From: an uncultured Collinsella sp.
Lineage (GTDB): Bacteria > Actinomycetota > Coriobacteriia > Coriobacteriales > Coriobacteriaceae
Assembly: GCA_900550835.1 (NCBI GenBank)
Contig: URTP01000007.1
Coordinates: 1-28,698 of the forward strand
Direction of reading: 5' to 3'
Length of the DNA: 28,698 bases
Part shown: piece by piece, positions 1-7,980 of the stretch
Position numbering within the stretch: position 1 is the first letter of the stretch
Layout of the letters: every line of letters starts with the position of its first letter
Program-made: the position numbers and the translations under genes
The notes under the pieces: generated by a model
Told to the model about the DNA's origin: nothing
The model's database searches: none
The model's input: the letters and a program-made list of their open reading frames with translations, nothing else

Positions 1-6
1 AAGGGG

Positions 7-31
7 TGGGGAAAGGTGTTGAAAAATGGGG
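7..31 (+). promoter_or_regulatory. Probable MraZ binding boxes upstream of mraZ
   Basis: TGGGG occurs at 7-11 and 27-31, exactly 20 bp apart, with a degenerate TGTTG at 17-21 midway. This gives three pentamers at a 10-bp period separated by 5-nt spacers. Known MraZ proteins bind TGGGN repeats with 5-nt spacers ahead of their own gene and repress the dcw operon, so autoregulation is expected. The window starts at base 1, so further boxes or the -35/-10 elements may lie outside it. Confidence 0.6.
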
Positions 32-79
32 CGGTTCCCCATATTATTGATGACGTCGACAGGCGGGGTGGTTCCCCGC
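26..79 (+). repeat. Two matching palindromes in the mraZ leader
   Basis: ATGGGGCGGTTCCCCAT (26-42) and GCGGGGTGGTTCCCCGC (63-79) are each perfect 6-bp inverted repeats around a 5-nt YGGTT centre, 37 bp apart. The outer two base pairs differ between copies (AT/AT versus GC/GC) yet stay complementary. The first copy overlaps the last TGGGG box. They could be RNA hairpins or a dyad for a regulator. Neither has a T-tract, so they are not intrinsic terminators. Confidence 0.6.
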
Positions 80-115
80 GTACGTGCCATCTGAGTAACC
101 GAGGGGAGGGCGCAC

Positions 116-550
116 ATGGGAATGACTGGTGCATACGAGCGCAATCTCGATGCAAAAGGTCGTCTGTCCCTGCCTGCACCCCTTCGCGAGGAGCTTGGAG
201 AGCACGTTCGCGTGTTCAAAGCCCTGGATGTCGATGCTCTGTACGTGTTCTCTGCCGAGGCCTTCGATAAGTGGGTCGAAGGACTCTTCGCGGGTCGTGA
301 GGACCACGAGGGTTTTAACCCGCGTGACATTAACGACCAGAAGCTCATGAGGGCGATCAACAAGCGCACCACGTCGATGGATGTGGACAGCGCCGGTCGT
401 ATCGGTCTTTCCGAGTCTCTCCGCAAGCAGGCGAATCTCGACCGCGAGGTCACGGTTGTGGGCAACTACGACCACCTTGAGGTTTGGGATCGCGCCGCGG
501 CCGATGAGGACGATGACGATGAGGCCCTGCTGGACCTCTTCTTCTCGTAA
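116..550 (+). CDS. mraZ: Transcriptional regulator MraZ
   Basis: This 144-residue protein matches MraZ, the AbrB-like DNA-binding regulator that heads dcw clusters. It has the two-copy fold with the family signature of each half: DAKGRLSLPAPLRE near residues 13-26 and DSAGRIGLSESLRK near 91-104. The start at 116 is supported by a GAGGGGAGG ribosome binding site at 101-109. The C-terminus carries an acidic stretch, about seven Asp/Glu between residues 129 and 136, that is longer than in many homologues. It lies 20 bp before rsmH, and its own promoter region contains the TGGGG boxes it probably binds. Family assignment is secure; repression of this operon is inferred. Confidence 0.95.
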   Translation: MGMTGAYERNLDAKGRLSLPAPLREELGEHVRVFKALDVDALYVFSAEAFDKWVEGLFAGREDHEGFNPRDINDQKLMRAINKRTTSMDVDSAGRIGLSESLRKQANLDREVTVVGNYDHLEVWDRAAADEDDDDEALLDLFFS

Positions 551-570
551 GGGCAAGGCACGGGTAACGG

Positions 571-1536
571 ATGGAGCGTGGGATCTTGACACAAGAATAT
601 CGGCATGAACCTGTCATGCTCGGCGAAGTGCTTGAGTCGCTGCAGCTAAAGAGCGGCTCCGTTGTCTGCGATTGCACCCTTGGCGGTGCCGGCCATTCGG
701 TAAAGATGGCCGCACAGGTGGGGGAGACGGGCCTTTTGCTCGGCGTCGATCAGGACGACATGGCCCTCGAGGCCGCTGGCGCCCGTCTGGACCGCGAGGT
801 TCCCGGCGTTCCGCACCAGCTGCTGAAGGGCAACTTCGGCGACTTGGACGAGCTGCTTTGCTCGGCCGAGGTGCCCGGGGTCGATGGCTTCCTGTTCGAT
901 TTGGGCGTTTCGTCACCGCAACTCGATATCCCTGGCAGGGGCTTTTCGTATAACGAGGACGCCCCATTGGACATGCGGATGGATCCGGGTAATAACACCT
1001 TAAACGCAGCTGAGGTCATCAACACCTATAACGAACACGACCTCGCCCGGATTCTACGCGTCTACGGCGAAGAGAAGTTCGCCTCGCAGATCGCGCGCGA
1101 GATCGTGCGCCGCCGCGAGCAAGAACCGATCGAAACCACCGGCCAATTTGTCGAGATCATCAAGGCGGGTATCCCGGCTGCCGCTCGTCGGCATGGCGGA
1201 CACCCGGCCAAGAAAAGTTTCCAGGCCATTCGCATCGAGGTCAATCACGAGCTCGATGTGCTCGAACGAGGGCTTGATGCCGCCACCAGGTGGCTCAACC
1301 CGGGCGGACGTATCTGCGTCATCTCGTATCACTCGCTCGAGGACCGTATCGTAAAGAACCACTTTAAGGAGATGAGCCAGGGGTGCACGTGTCCGCCGGA
1401 GATTCCGGTGTGCGTGTGCGGCAACGTGCCGATACTCAAGGTCATCACCCGCAAACCCTTGGTTGCCCAGCCTGATGAGGTTGAGCGCAACCCTCGGGCG
1501 AGATCAGCCAAAATCCGCGTGGCGCAGCGTCTGTAG
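571..1536 (+). CDS. rsmH: 16S rRNA (cytosine(1402)-N(4))-methyltransferase RsmH
   Basis: RsmH uses S-adenosylmethionine to methylate N4 of C1402 in 16S rRNA. The 321-residue length is typical. Visible family features are YRHEPVMLGEV near residue 10, the SAM-binding DCTLGGAGHS at residues 34-43, FDLGVSSPQLD near residue 110, and the Cys-rich CTCPPEIPVCVCG segment in the C-terminal third. The ATG at 571 has only a weak ribosome binding site. An in-frame TTG at 586, preceded by GGAG about 10 nt upstream, would begin the protein at the conserved TQEYRHEP and is a real alternative. It is the second gene of the dcw cluster, 20 bp after mraZ. Confidence 0.95.
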   Translation: MERGILTQEYRHEPVMLGEVLESLQLKSGSVVCDCTLGGAGHSVKMAAQVGETGLLLGVDQDDMALEAAGARLDREVPGVPHQLLKGNFGDLDELLCSAEVPGVDGFLFDLGVSSPQLDIPGRGFSYNEDAPLDMRMDPGNNTLNAAEVINTYNEHDLARILRVYGEEKFASQIAREIVRRREQEPIETTGQFVEIIKAGIPAAARRHGGHPAKKSFQAIRIEVNHELDVLERGLDAATRWLNPGGRICVISYHSLEDRIVKNHFKEMSQGCTCPPEIPVCVCGNVPILKVITRKPLVAQPDEVERNPRARSAKIRVAQRL

Positions 1537-1626
1537 GCGCGACCGCGCGATATTGGACCTCCCGCTCGCACCATAAACGAAGCTTAAACACACTACCAAC
1601 GTACTCGGGATGGGAGGCGGCATATC

Positions 1627-2097
1627 ATGGGCTACAACACTTCAAGCGCAGCACTCGCCTATGATATGAACGCCATGCCCGCCTATCGTGAGACGCCGCA
1701 GGCCCCCGTTGCTCCCCGTGAGCAGCGCACGCCGCGCTTTGATGTCTACACGGGCGCGGGCCGTCAGGCAAACCAGGCGGTAAGCCCGGTTTTCATGAGC
1801 GTTCTTAAAACGTTTTGCATCATTGCGGCCATCTTCATGACGATCGGCGTCGCCCGCGTGGCGCTCGCCGGCGTTACGGCCCAGGTGCTCAACAGCAACG
1901 CCGAGCTTACCAACACGCTCGAAAAGGCGACCGATGAGAGCTCCGACCTGGAGGTCATGCATTCGGTCTATGGCGCCGACACGCGCATTCGCGACCTTGC
2001 GGGCGCTTACGGCATGGTGGAGCCCAGCGAGAGCGTTACACTTGACTTTTCGCAGGATGCAGCCGCGGGCGCCAACGCGACCGCGACCGCTCAGTAG
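1627..2097 (+). CDS. FtsL-like single-pass cell division membrane protein
   Basis: The protein has 156 residues and one clear membrane segment (about residues 58-80, FMSVLKTFCIIAAIFMTIGV and following). A cytoplasmic N-terminus of about 55 residues precedes it, and an extracytoplasmic part with a short helical stretch (about 85-125) follows. This architecture and the position between rsmH and ftsI are those of FtsL, which joins FtsQ/DivIB and DivIC to control the FtsW-FtsI septal synthase. FtsL sequences diverge strongly, so the call rests on topology and context more than on motifs. A GGAGG sequence about 9 nt upstream supports the ATG. The Ala/Thr-rich tail (about 140-156) is probably disordered. 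Confidence 0.7.
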   Translation: MGYNTSSAALAYDMNAMPAYRETPQAPVAPREQRTPRFDVYTGAGRQANQAVSPVFMSVLKTFCIIAAIFMTIGVARVALAGVTAQVLNSNAELTNTLEKATDESSDLEVMHSVYGADTRIRDLAGAYGMVEPSESVTLDFSQDAAAGANATATAQ

Positions 2098-2114
2098 CAA
2101 GACGGTAGCTGAGT

Positions 2115-3980
2115 ATGACAAATGACTATCGCCGCGGTTCCGATGGGGGCCGCGGTTCTGGACGTCCCTCGTCGCGGGGGCGTTCTGGTTATCAAGGAAC
2201 GGGTCGGCAATCTTACAACGCCGGGCAGTCCCGTGGCAACGACCCGGCGTCGCGACTTTGCGGCTCGGGCGGCCCCCAAGTGCATAACACCAGGTCGCGC
2301 AAGAGTTCGTCGACCGAATGGCTCACAGGCACGCCTCTGCCTCGCCGCAAAGCCGTCATGGGCTTCATTGGGCTTGGCTTGGGCTTGGGCGTCTTTCGCC
2401 TTGCCGACTATCAAATTGTCGAAGCCGATAAACTGCGCGAGCGTGCCGATGCGCGCCGCCTGCTTGCGCAGACCCTCTATGCCAAACGCGGTACCATCTA
2501 CGACCGCAACGGTAACGTGCTGGCGTCGTCGGTCGAATGTCGCAACATCGCCGTGAACCCGCAGCTTGTCGAGGATGTTGACAAGACGGTGTCGGCGCTG
2601 GTCAAGGCAACTGGAATCGATAAAAAGACCTGCCGCAAGCTCGTTGAGTCCGATGGAACCTGGGTGTATATCAAGCGCCAGGTGGACGAAGACGATGCTG
2701 CGGCGCTGGAGAAGAAGAACCTGCCCGGCGTGCTTTTTGAGCAGGCTATGAAGCGCGTATATCCATACGGCAATCTGGCATCGCAGGTGCTGGGTGTAGT
2801 GAATGTAGACAACGACGGCTTGACGGGTCTCGAAAAGCAATACAACAAGCTTCTGACCGGTACGAACGGTTCTCTCGTACGCGAACGCGCGAGGGACGGC
2901 AGCTATATCGCGGGCGGTGCCTATAAAAAGGTGGCTGCGGTCGACGGCGTTGATATCGTGACGACGCTCGACGTCAATATCCAGCGTGCGGCCGAGGATG
3001 CCCTGGCAGAGGCTGTCGAGAAGACTAAGGCCAAGAACGGCTCGGCTTTGGTCACCGACCCCACGACCGGTGAAATTCTCGCTGCTTGCTCGTACCCGAC
3101 TTACGACCAGACCGATCTGGAAAACGCCAAGACCGAGGATATGAACCTGCGCCTGGTCACCGACGCCTACGAGCCCGGCTCGGTCTTTAAGACGCTCGTG
3201 GCGGGCGCCGGCTTCGACTTGGGTGTCGTGCGGTCGAGTACGTCGTTTGAGGTGCCGGCGAGCATCAAGGTGGGCGACGATACCGTCACCGATGCCGACA
3301 AGCGCGACTATGCCATGACCATGGATGTGCGCGAGATGATGCGCCGTTCGTCCAACGTAGGCTTTGTCCTGGTGGGGCGCAAGATCGGTGCCGACGACTT
3401 TGCCGCCTATGTGGACAAGTGGGGCATCGGTCACAGCTCTGGTGTCGATTTTCCGGGCGAGAGCCTGGGCATCGTCAAGGAGCGTGACCAGTATGACGGC
3501 GCCACGCTGGGCTCGATGAGCTTTGGACAGGCGCTGTCTGTTTCGCCGATTGAGATCGCACGTGCCGTGGGCGGCATCGCCAACGGCGGCGTGATGATGA
3601 CCCCGCACTTCTATAAGTCCAGCAAAGGTGACGAGAAGGACTGGGGCGAAGGCGAGCGCGCGATTTCGGAGGATGCCGCATCCCAGGTGACATCGTGCAT
3701 GCAGACGGTCGTGTCGGAGGGAACGGGCGTTGGCGGCGCGGTTGACGGCTATGACGTGGCGGGTAAGACCGGTACGGCCGAACGTGCCGACGAGAACGGC
3801 GGCTACCTCAAGGAGAACTACATGTCGTCCTTTATGGGCTTTGCACCGGCACAATCGCCCAAGGTGCTGTGCTATATCACGCTCGACGGAACGCCGAGCG
3901 GCTCAGATGCCGCTGCGGTTCCGTTCCAGTTCATTATGGCCAACGCGCTCGACGTGCTGGGTATCCCGCACACGAAGTAG
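2115..3980 (+). CDS. ftsI: Septal peptidoglycan transpeptidase FtsI (class B penicillin-binding protein)
   Basis: This 621-residue class B PBP cross-links septal peptidoglycan as the partner of FtsW. All three active-site motifs are present: SVFK with the acyl-enzyme Ser356 and Lys359, SSN at 412-414, and KTGT at 551-554. A single membrane anchor lies near residues 79-97, followed by the dimerisation domain (RGTIYDRNGNVLASS near 125-139). The cytoplasmic N-terminus of about 75 residues is unusually long and rich in Arg, Gly and Ser. There are no PASTA domains at the C-terminus. It follows the FtsL-like gene by 17 bp with a poor ribosome binding site, suggesting coupled translation. murE, often next in line, is missing. 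Confidence 0.95.
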   Translation: MTNDYRRGSDGGRGSGRPSSRGRSGYQGTGRQSYNAGQSRGNDPASRLCGSGGPQVHNTRSRKSSSTEWLTGTPLPRRKAVMGFIGLGLGLGVFRLADYQIVEADKLRERADARRLLAQTLYAKRGTIYDRNGNVLASSVECRNIAVNPQLVEDVDKTVSALVKATGIDKKTCRKLVESDGTWVYIKRQVDEDDAAALEKKNLPGVLFEQAMKRVYPYGNLASQVLGVVNVDNDGLTGLEKQYNKLLTGTNGSLVRERARDGSYIAGGAYKKVAAVDGVDIVTTLDVNIQRAAEDALAEAVEKTKAKNGSALVTDPTTGEILAACSYPTYDQTDLENAKTEDMNLRLVTDAYEPGSVFKTLVAGAGFDLGVVRSSTSFEVPASIKVGDDTVTDADKRDYAMTMDVREMMRRSSNVGFVLVGRKIGADDFAAYVDKWGIGHSSGVDFPGESLGIVKERDQYDGATLGSMSFGQALSVSPIEIARAVGGIANGGVMMTPHFYKSSKGDEKDWGEGERAISEDAASQVTSCMQTVVSEGTGVGGAVDGYDVAGKTGTAERADENGGYLKENYMSSFMGFAPAQSPKVLCYITLDGTPSGSDAAAVPFQFIMANALDVLGIPHTK

Positions 3981-4107
3981 GGGGTTACAATCTTTGGGGC
4001 GTGGTTTGTTGTCCCATATGAGGGGTGTTCACATGCCCTGCACCACGCATACGCGGCGCTGGGATACAATACGCCGATAGCATTATTAGGTTTACAGGGG
4101 AGCTGCA
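3981..4107 (+). promoter_or_regulatory. ftsI-murF intergenic region with candidate -10 elements
   Basis: This 127-bp gap is wide for the cluster. It holds two TACAAT hexamers (3986-3991 and 4065-4070), each preceded by G-rich sequence; neither has a good -35 at 17 bp. A 7-bp inverted repeat (GCGTGGT 3999-4005, ACCACGC 4042-4048) lies between them without a T-tract. AGGGGAG just before 4108 is the murF ribosome binding site. An internal promoter for murF onward is likely but unproven. Confidence 0.4.
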
Positions 4108-5532
4108 ATGATAGAGATCGCCGTCAACAACCTCGCGGCCGCAACAGGGGCCCGAACCGTGACGGGAGAAGCCGATCGGGTATGCCGCGGGTGCGTTATC
4201 GACTCGCGCCAGGTCGAGGAAGGGACGATTTTCGTCGCCTTTCCCGGTGAAAACGTCGACGGCAATGATTTTGCTTCCCGTGCCGTCCAGTCGGGTGCCG
4301 GCGCCGTCGTGATGACGCGTGAGCCCGAGGCCGAGCTGGTCTCGCTGGCGCAGGACAAGGGCTGTGCCATCTTGCTGACCGATGATCCCGAGGAGTTTCT
4401 GCTGCGTTTGGCGCATGCGTATCGCCTGGAGCTTGGCTGCCTGGTCGTTGGCATTACCGGTTCCATCGGCAAGACGACGACCAAGGACGTGCTCGCCGCT
4501 GTGCTCGCCAAGCGCTATCGTGTCTGGGCCACCAAGGGCAATTTCAATAACCTGATCGGCATGCCGCTCACGGTGCTTTCCGCTCCGGCCGATACCGAGG
4601 TCCTGGTGCTCGAGATGGGCATGAACCATTTCCACGAGATCGAGCGCCTGTCTCAGTCTGCCAATCCCAACCTTGCCATCGTGAGCAAGATCGGCACCTC
4701 TCATATCGGCATTTTGGGCAGCCGCGAGAACATCGCCCGCGCTAAGGCCGAGATCGTTCAGGGCATGTGCGCCGCTGGCGACTATTTGCCGCTGCTGGTT
4801 TTGGGCGGTGAGGACGACTTTACGCCGTTCATTCGCGACACGTTCGCCCAACCTGCTGGTATCGACGTGATGCTGGCCGGCGTCTCGGACGATGATGAGG
4901 TCCGTGCCCGCGACGTTCGCGTTGATGACGAAGGCCGTCCGGTCTTTACGCTCGATTTTGGCCAGGGCGAGACGATCGATACCATGCTTGCCATCCCCGG
5001 CGTGCAGTCCGTTCCCAATGCCGTTAAGGCCGCCGCGGTTGCCTATCGCCTGGGCGTGACGCCCGAGCAGATCGATGCTGCCTTTCGGAGCCTCACAATC
5101 ACCGGTCACCGCCAGGAGATCAAGCGCGCCGAGAGCGGTGCCCGCGTCATCGACGATTCCTATAACGCCAGTGCCGAATCCATGGCAGCCGGTCTCGACC
5201 TGCTGTGCTCGCTTTCGTGCACGGGGTCTCGCATGGCGATCCTGGGCGAGATGGGCGAGATGGGCGATGAGGCTCCTCGCATGCATGAGCTCGTGGGCGC
5301 CTATGCCGCCGCCAAGAAGCTCGACATGCTGGCGTGCGTTGGTGGTGAGCTGGCCCAGCTTATGGCCGATGCCGCGCGCATGATGGGTATGGACGAGGAC
5401 CGCATCCAGGTGTTCTCCGATTATCAGCAGGTGCTCGACCGCATGGGCGGCGCGCTTGAAAAACATGATGTTGTACTGGTCAAGGGTTCCCGCTTTGTTG
5501 AGCTCGACCGCTTTGTGGAAGGTGTGTGCTAG
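4108..5532 (+). CDS. murF: UDP-N-acetylmuramoyl-tripeptide--D-alanyl-D-alanine ligase MurF
   Basis: MurF is the cytoplasmic ATP-dependent ligase that adds D-Ala-D-Ala to complete the UDP-MurNAc-pentapeptide. The 474-residue protein has the N-terminal Mur ligase domain (DSRQVEEGTIFVAF near residues 32-45) and the P-loop GSIGKTTTKD at residues 118-127 (Lys122). The MurF-type GNFNNLIGMPLTVL and EMGMNHFHEI stretches follow, and then the C-terminal DDSYNASAESM motif. A good AGGGGAG ribosome binding site supports the start. It ends 3 bp before mraY, so the two are probably translationally coupled. MurE, which makes its substrate, is not in this window. Confidence 0.95.
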   Translation: MIEIAVNNLAAATGARTVTGEADRVCRGCVIDSRQVEEGTIFVAFPGENVDGNDFASRAVQSGAGAVVMTREPEAELVSLAQDKGCAILLTDDPEEFLLRLAHAYRLELGCLVVGITGSIGKTTTKDVLAAVLAKRYRVWATKGNFNNLIGMPLTVLSAPADTEVLVLEMGMNHFHEIERLSQSANPNLAIVSKIGTSHIGILGSRENIARAKAEIVQGMCAAGDYLPLLVLGGEDDFTPFIRDTFAQPAGIDVMLAGVSDDDEVRARDVRVDDEGRPVFTLDFGQGETIDTMLAIPGVQSVPNAVKAAAVAYRLGVTPEQIDAAFRSLTITGHRQEIKRAESGARVIDDSYNASAESMAAGLDLLCSLSCTGSRMAILGEMGEMGDEAPRMHELVGAYAAAKKLDMLACVGGELAQLMADAARMMGMDEDRIQVFSDYQQVLDRMGGALEKHDVVLVKGSRFVELDRFVEGVC

Positions 5533-5535
5533 CCC

Positions 5536-6555
5536 ATGTTCGGCAATCCCTCGTATCCAACGTATCAGGCTTTTTTGGGGCTTGGCATCGCCGCTGCCAT
5601 TGCGCTGCTGCTTATGCCGTGGTGGATCAAGCTGCTCAAGGTCGAGGGTATCGGCCAGCAGGTTCGTGCCGACGGCCCCAAGCGTCATTTGGTTAAGCAG
5701 GGAACGCCCACCATGGGTGGCGTTGTCATCCTCGTCGCGATCTCGCTGACCTGCCTGCTGATGGGCAAGCTCACCACCGAGCTCGTGCTCGTGCTGCTCG
5801 CCACGCTGGCGACCGGCGTGTTGGGTCTGATCGACGACCTGACCTCCGTTACGCATGGGCGCTCGCTCGGTCTGACGCCTCATGCCAAAATGATCGGCCT
5901 CACCATTATCTGTGTCACCTTTACGGTACTTGCCGTCAACTGGTGCGGCGTCGCCCCCGAGATTCGTTTTCCCGGTGGGTTGACGATCGACCTTGGCGTG
6001 CTTTCGACTACCATCTGCGGCTATTCGTTCCCGTGGCTCTATATTGTCTTTTGCTGGCTGATGATTGCCGGTCTTTCTAATGCCGTGAACCTGACCGATG
6101 GCCTTGACGGTCTTGCTGGCGGCACCTCCATGATCGCCATGCTCGCCATGGCTGCCATGGCGTTTTTGCACGGAGACGTGAACCTGTCCATCTTCTGCAC
6201 CGCGTGTGCCGGTGCCTGCTTGGGCTTTCTGTGGTTCAACTGCTATCCGGCGAGCATCTTTATGGGCGATACCGGCTCGCTTGCCTTGGGCGCCGCGTTT
6301 GCCTGCACGTCCATCATGACCAACACCGAGGTCGTCTCCCTCATCATCGGCGGCCTGTTTATCGTTGAGACTCTGTCGGTCATGATTCAGGTTGTCTACT
6401 TCCATTTTACGCACAAGCGCGTCTTCCTTATGGCGCCCATCCATCATCATTTCGAAAAGAAGGGCTGGGCCGAGACCAAGGTCGTCATCCGTTTTTGGAT
6501 TATCGCTGCGGCCTTTGGTGCCGTTGGCCTTGCTCTGTTCTTCCAGTTGGGATAG
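5536..6555 (+). CDS. mraY: Phospho-N-acetylmuramoyl-pentapeptide-transferase MraY
   Basis: MraY transfers phospho-MurNAc-pentapeptide from UDP to undecaprenyl phosphate in the inner membrane, making lipid I. The 339-residue, roughly ten-helix protein shows the family's key motifs. These are the cytoplasmic-loop TPTMGG at 57-62, the Asp pair at 100-101 (GLIDDLTSV), NLTDGLDGLAGG at 185-196, MGDTGS at 243-248, and the HHH segment at 303-305 within APIHHHFEKKG. It lies 3 bp after murF and 9 bp before murD. The distinct MraY HHH motif and the dcw context exclude the related WecA-type transferases. Confidence 0.96.
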   Translation: MFGNPSYPTYQAFLGLGIAAAIALLLMPWWIKLLKVEGIGQQVRADGPKRHLVKQGTPTMGGVVILVAISLTCLLMGKLTTELVLVLLATLATGVLGLIDDLTSVTHGRSLGLTPHAKMIGLTIICVTFTVLAVNWCGVAPEIRFPGGLTIDLGVLSTTICGYSFPWLYIVFCWLMIAGLSNAVNLTDGLDGLAGGTSMIAMLAMAAMAFLHGDVNLSIFCTACAGACLGFLWFNCYPASIFMGDTGSLALGAAFACTSIMTNTEVVSLIIGGLFIVETLSVMIQVVYFHFTHKRVFLMAPIHHHFEKKGWAETKVVIRFWIIAAAFGAVGLALFFQLG

Positions 6556-6564
6556 TGGTCTTTC

Positions 6565-7971
6565 ATGCCTCTTGCTGATGTCTTTAGCCTGCTCGTTTTG
6601 GGTCAGGGCAAATCCGGTCTCGATGTCGCCCGCTGGGCGCTGGCACATCCCGAGCGCGTAAGCGCCGTTACCGTGTATGGCGGCGGCACCTCTGAGCCCA
6701 ATGACGCCACGCGTGCGCTCGAGGCTGCTGGTGCGTCGTTTGTCTATGGGACCGAACAGGTCGAGGGCGCCTATGACGCATGCGTGACGTGCCCGGGCAT
6801 CTCGGAGTTCTCGGGCTTCTTTAAGGCCGGGCGCGAACATGCCGCCCAGATTATGGGTGAGCCAGAGTTTGCCTATCGCCTGTCGCCCGATAACTGGATT
6901 GCCATCACGGGCACCAACGGTAAGACGACCACCACGTCGCTGACCGATTATCTGCTCAAGGCTGCCGGCGAGGCCAGCGTAGCTGTCGGCAACATCGGCG
7001 AGCCGCCGGTCAACGAGATTGACGGCCGAGCCCACAACGAGTGGTTTGTGGCTGAGCTCTCGAGCTATCAGATTGCTACGACCACCGAGCTCCACCCTCG
7101 CGTGGCAGTGCTGCTCAACATCACTCCCGACCACTTGGGCTGGCATAAGAGCCATAAGAACTATGCGCTTGCCAAGATCAAGCTGTTTGACAATATGGTC
7201 GATGACGATCTGGTGGTTGTCGACGTCGAAGACGCCGGCATTCACGAGTTCGATGAGTACATCTATACGCCGGGTCGCCGCATCTGCAAGGTCGCTTTTG
7301 ACGAGCCCGAGGGTGCAGACGCCGCCTTTGTGCGCGACGGCAAAATGGTCGTGCGCCTGAAGGGCGTCGAGACTCAGCTTGTCGCCACGTCCGAACTCAA
7401 GATCTCGGGCCATCACAATGTTATCAATGCCCTTTGCGCTGCCACGGCTGCCCTGGCAGTCGGTGCCGATGTCGATGGTGTCTGCCGCGGTCTGGCCTCG
7501 TTCCAGCCGCTCGAGCACCGCGTGGAGCCGTGCGGCGAGATTGACGGAGTGCGCTACGTCAACGATTCCAAGGCAACCAACACCGACGCGGTCGAGAAGG
7601 CACTGACGGCATTTCCCGATGACAACGTGATCTTGCTGCTCGGCGGCCACGATAAGGGCACGCCGCTCACGGACTTCGCGCGCGTTGTCATGGATAACGT
7701 GCGCTCGGTCGTCTGCTTTGGCGATGCGCGCGAGCGCTTTACCGCCGCTATGGACGAGGCCGATGTCGATGGCGATGTGGATATCGCCCAAGCGGATGAC
7801 CTACGCGATGCCGTGGACGTTGCCCGTTCGCTGTCGAGCCGTGGCGACGTGATCTTACTTTCTCCTGCCTGCTCTTCGTTCGATGAGTTCTCGGGCTATG
7901 AGGAGCGCGGCCGCGTGTTTAAGGACTACGTGGCCCAGCTTGCCGCTGCAGCGAAATCGCAAATGGAATAG
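6565..7971 (+). CDS. murD: UDP-N-acetylmuramoylalanine--D-glutamate ligase MurD
   Basis: MurD adds D-Glu to UDP-MurNAc-L-Ala using ATP. The 468-residue protein begins with the MurD-type Rossmann domain (VLGQGKSGLDVARWAL, residues 11-26). It then shows the P-loop GTNGKTTTTSL at 116-126 (Lys120), AELSSYQ, LNITPDHLGWH, NDSKATNTDA and the C-terminal LSPACSSFDEF stretch that is typical of MurD. The ribosome binding site before 6565 is weak, and the 9-bp gap after mraY suggests coupling. Nothing unusual is seen in length or motifs. Confidence 0.95.
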   Translation: MPLADVFSLLVLGQGKSGLDVARWALAHPERVSAVTVYGGGTSEPNDATRALEAAGASFVYGTEQVEGAYDACVTCPGISEFSGFFKAGREHAAQIMGEPEFAYRLSPDNWIAITGTNGKTTTTSLTDYLLKAAGEASVAVGNIGEPPVNEIDGRAHNEWFVAELSSYQIATTTELHPRVAVLLNITPDHLGWHKSHKNYALAKIKLFDNMVDDDLVVVDVEDAGIHEFDEYIYTPGRRICKVAFDEPEGADAAFVRDGKMVVRLKGVETQLVATSELKISGHHNVINALCAATAALAVGADVDGVCRGLASFQPLEHRVEPCGEIDGVRYVNDSKATNTDAVEKALTAFPDDNVILLLGGHDKGTPLTDFARVVMDNVRSVVCFGDARERFTAAMDEADVDGDVDIAQADDLRDAVDVARSLSSRGDVILLSPACSSFDEFSGYEERGRVFKDYVAQLAAAAKSQME

Positions 7972-7980
7972 GGGTTGCCG

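Noticed and set aside
2091..3854. 587-codon minus-strand frame
   Set aside because: It mirrors ftsI, which has all catalytic motifs, and shows no protein family likeness.
3985..7791. Very long open frame (1268 codons) on the minus strand
   Set aside because: It lies wholly opposite murF, mraY and murD, and its product is low-complexity with no recognisable domain. It arises from GC-biased codons of the true genes.
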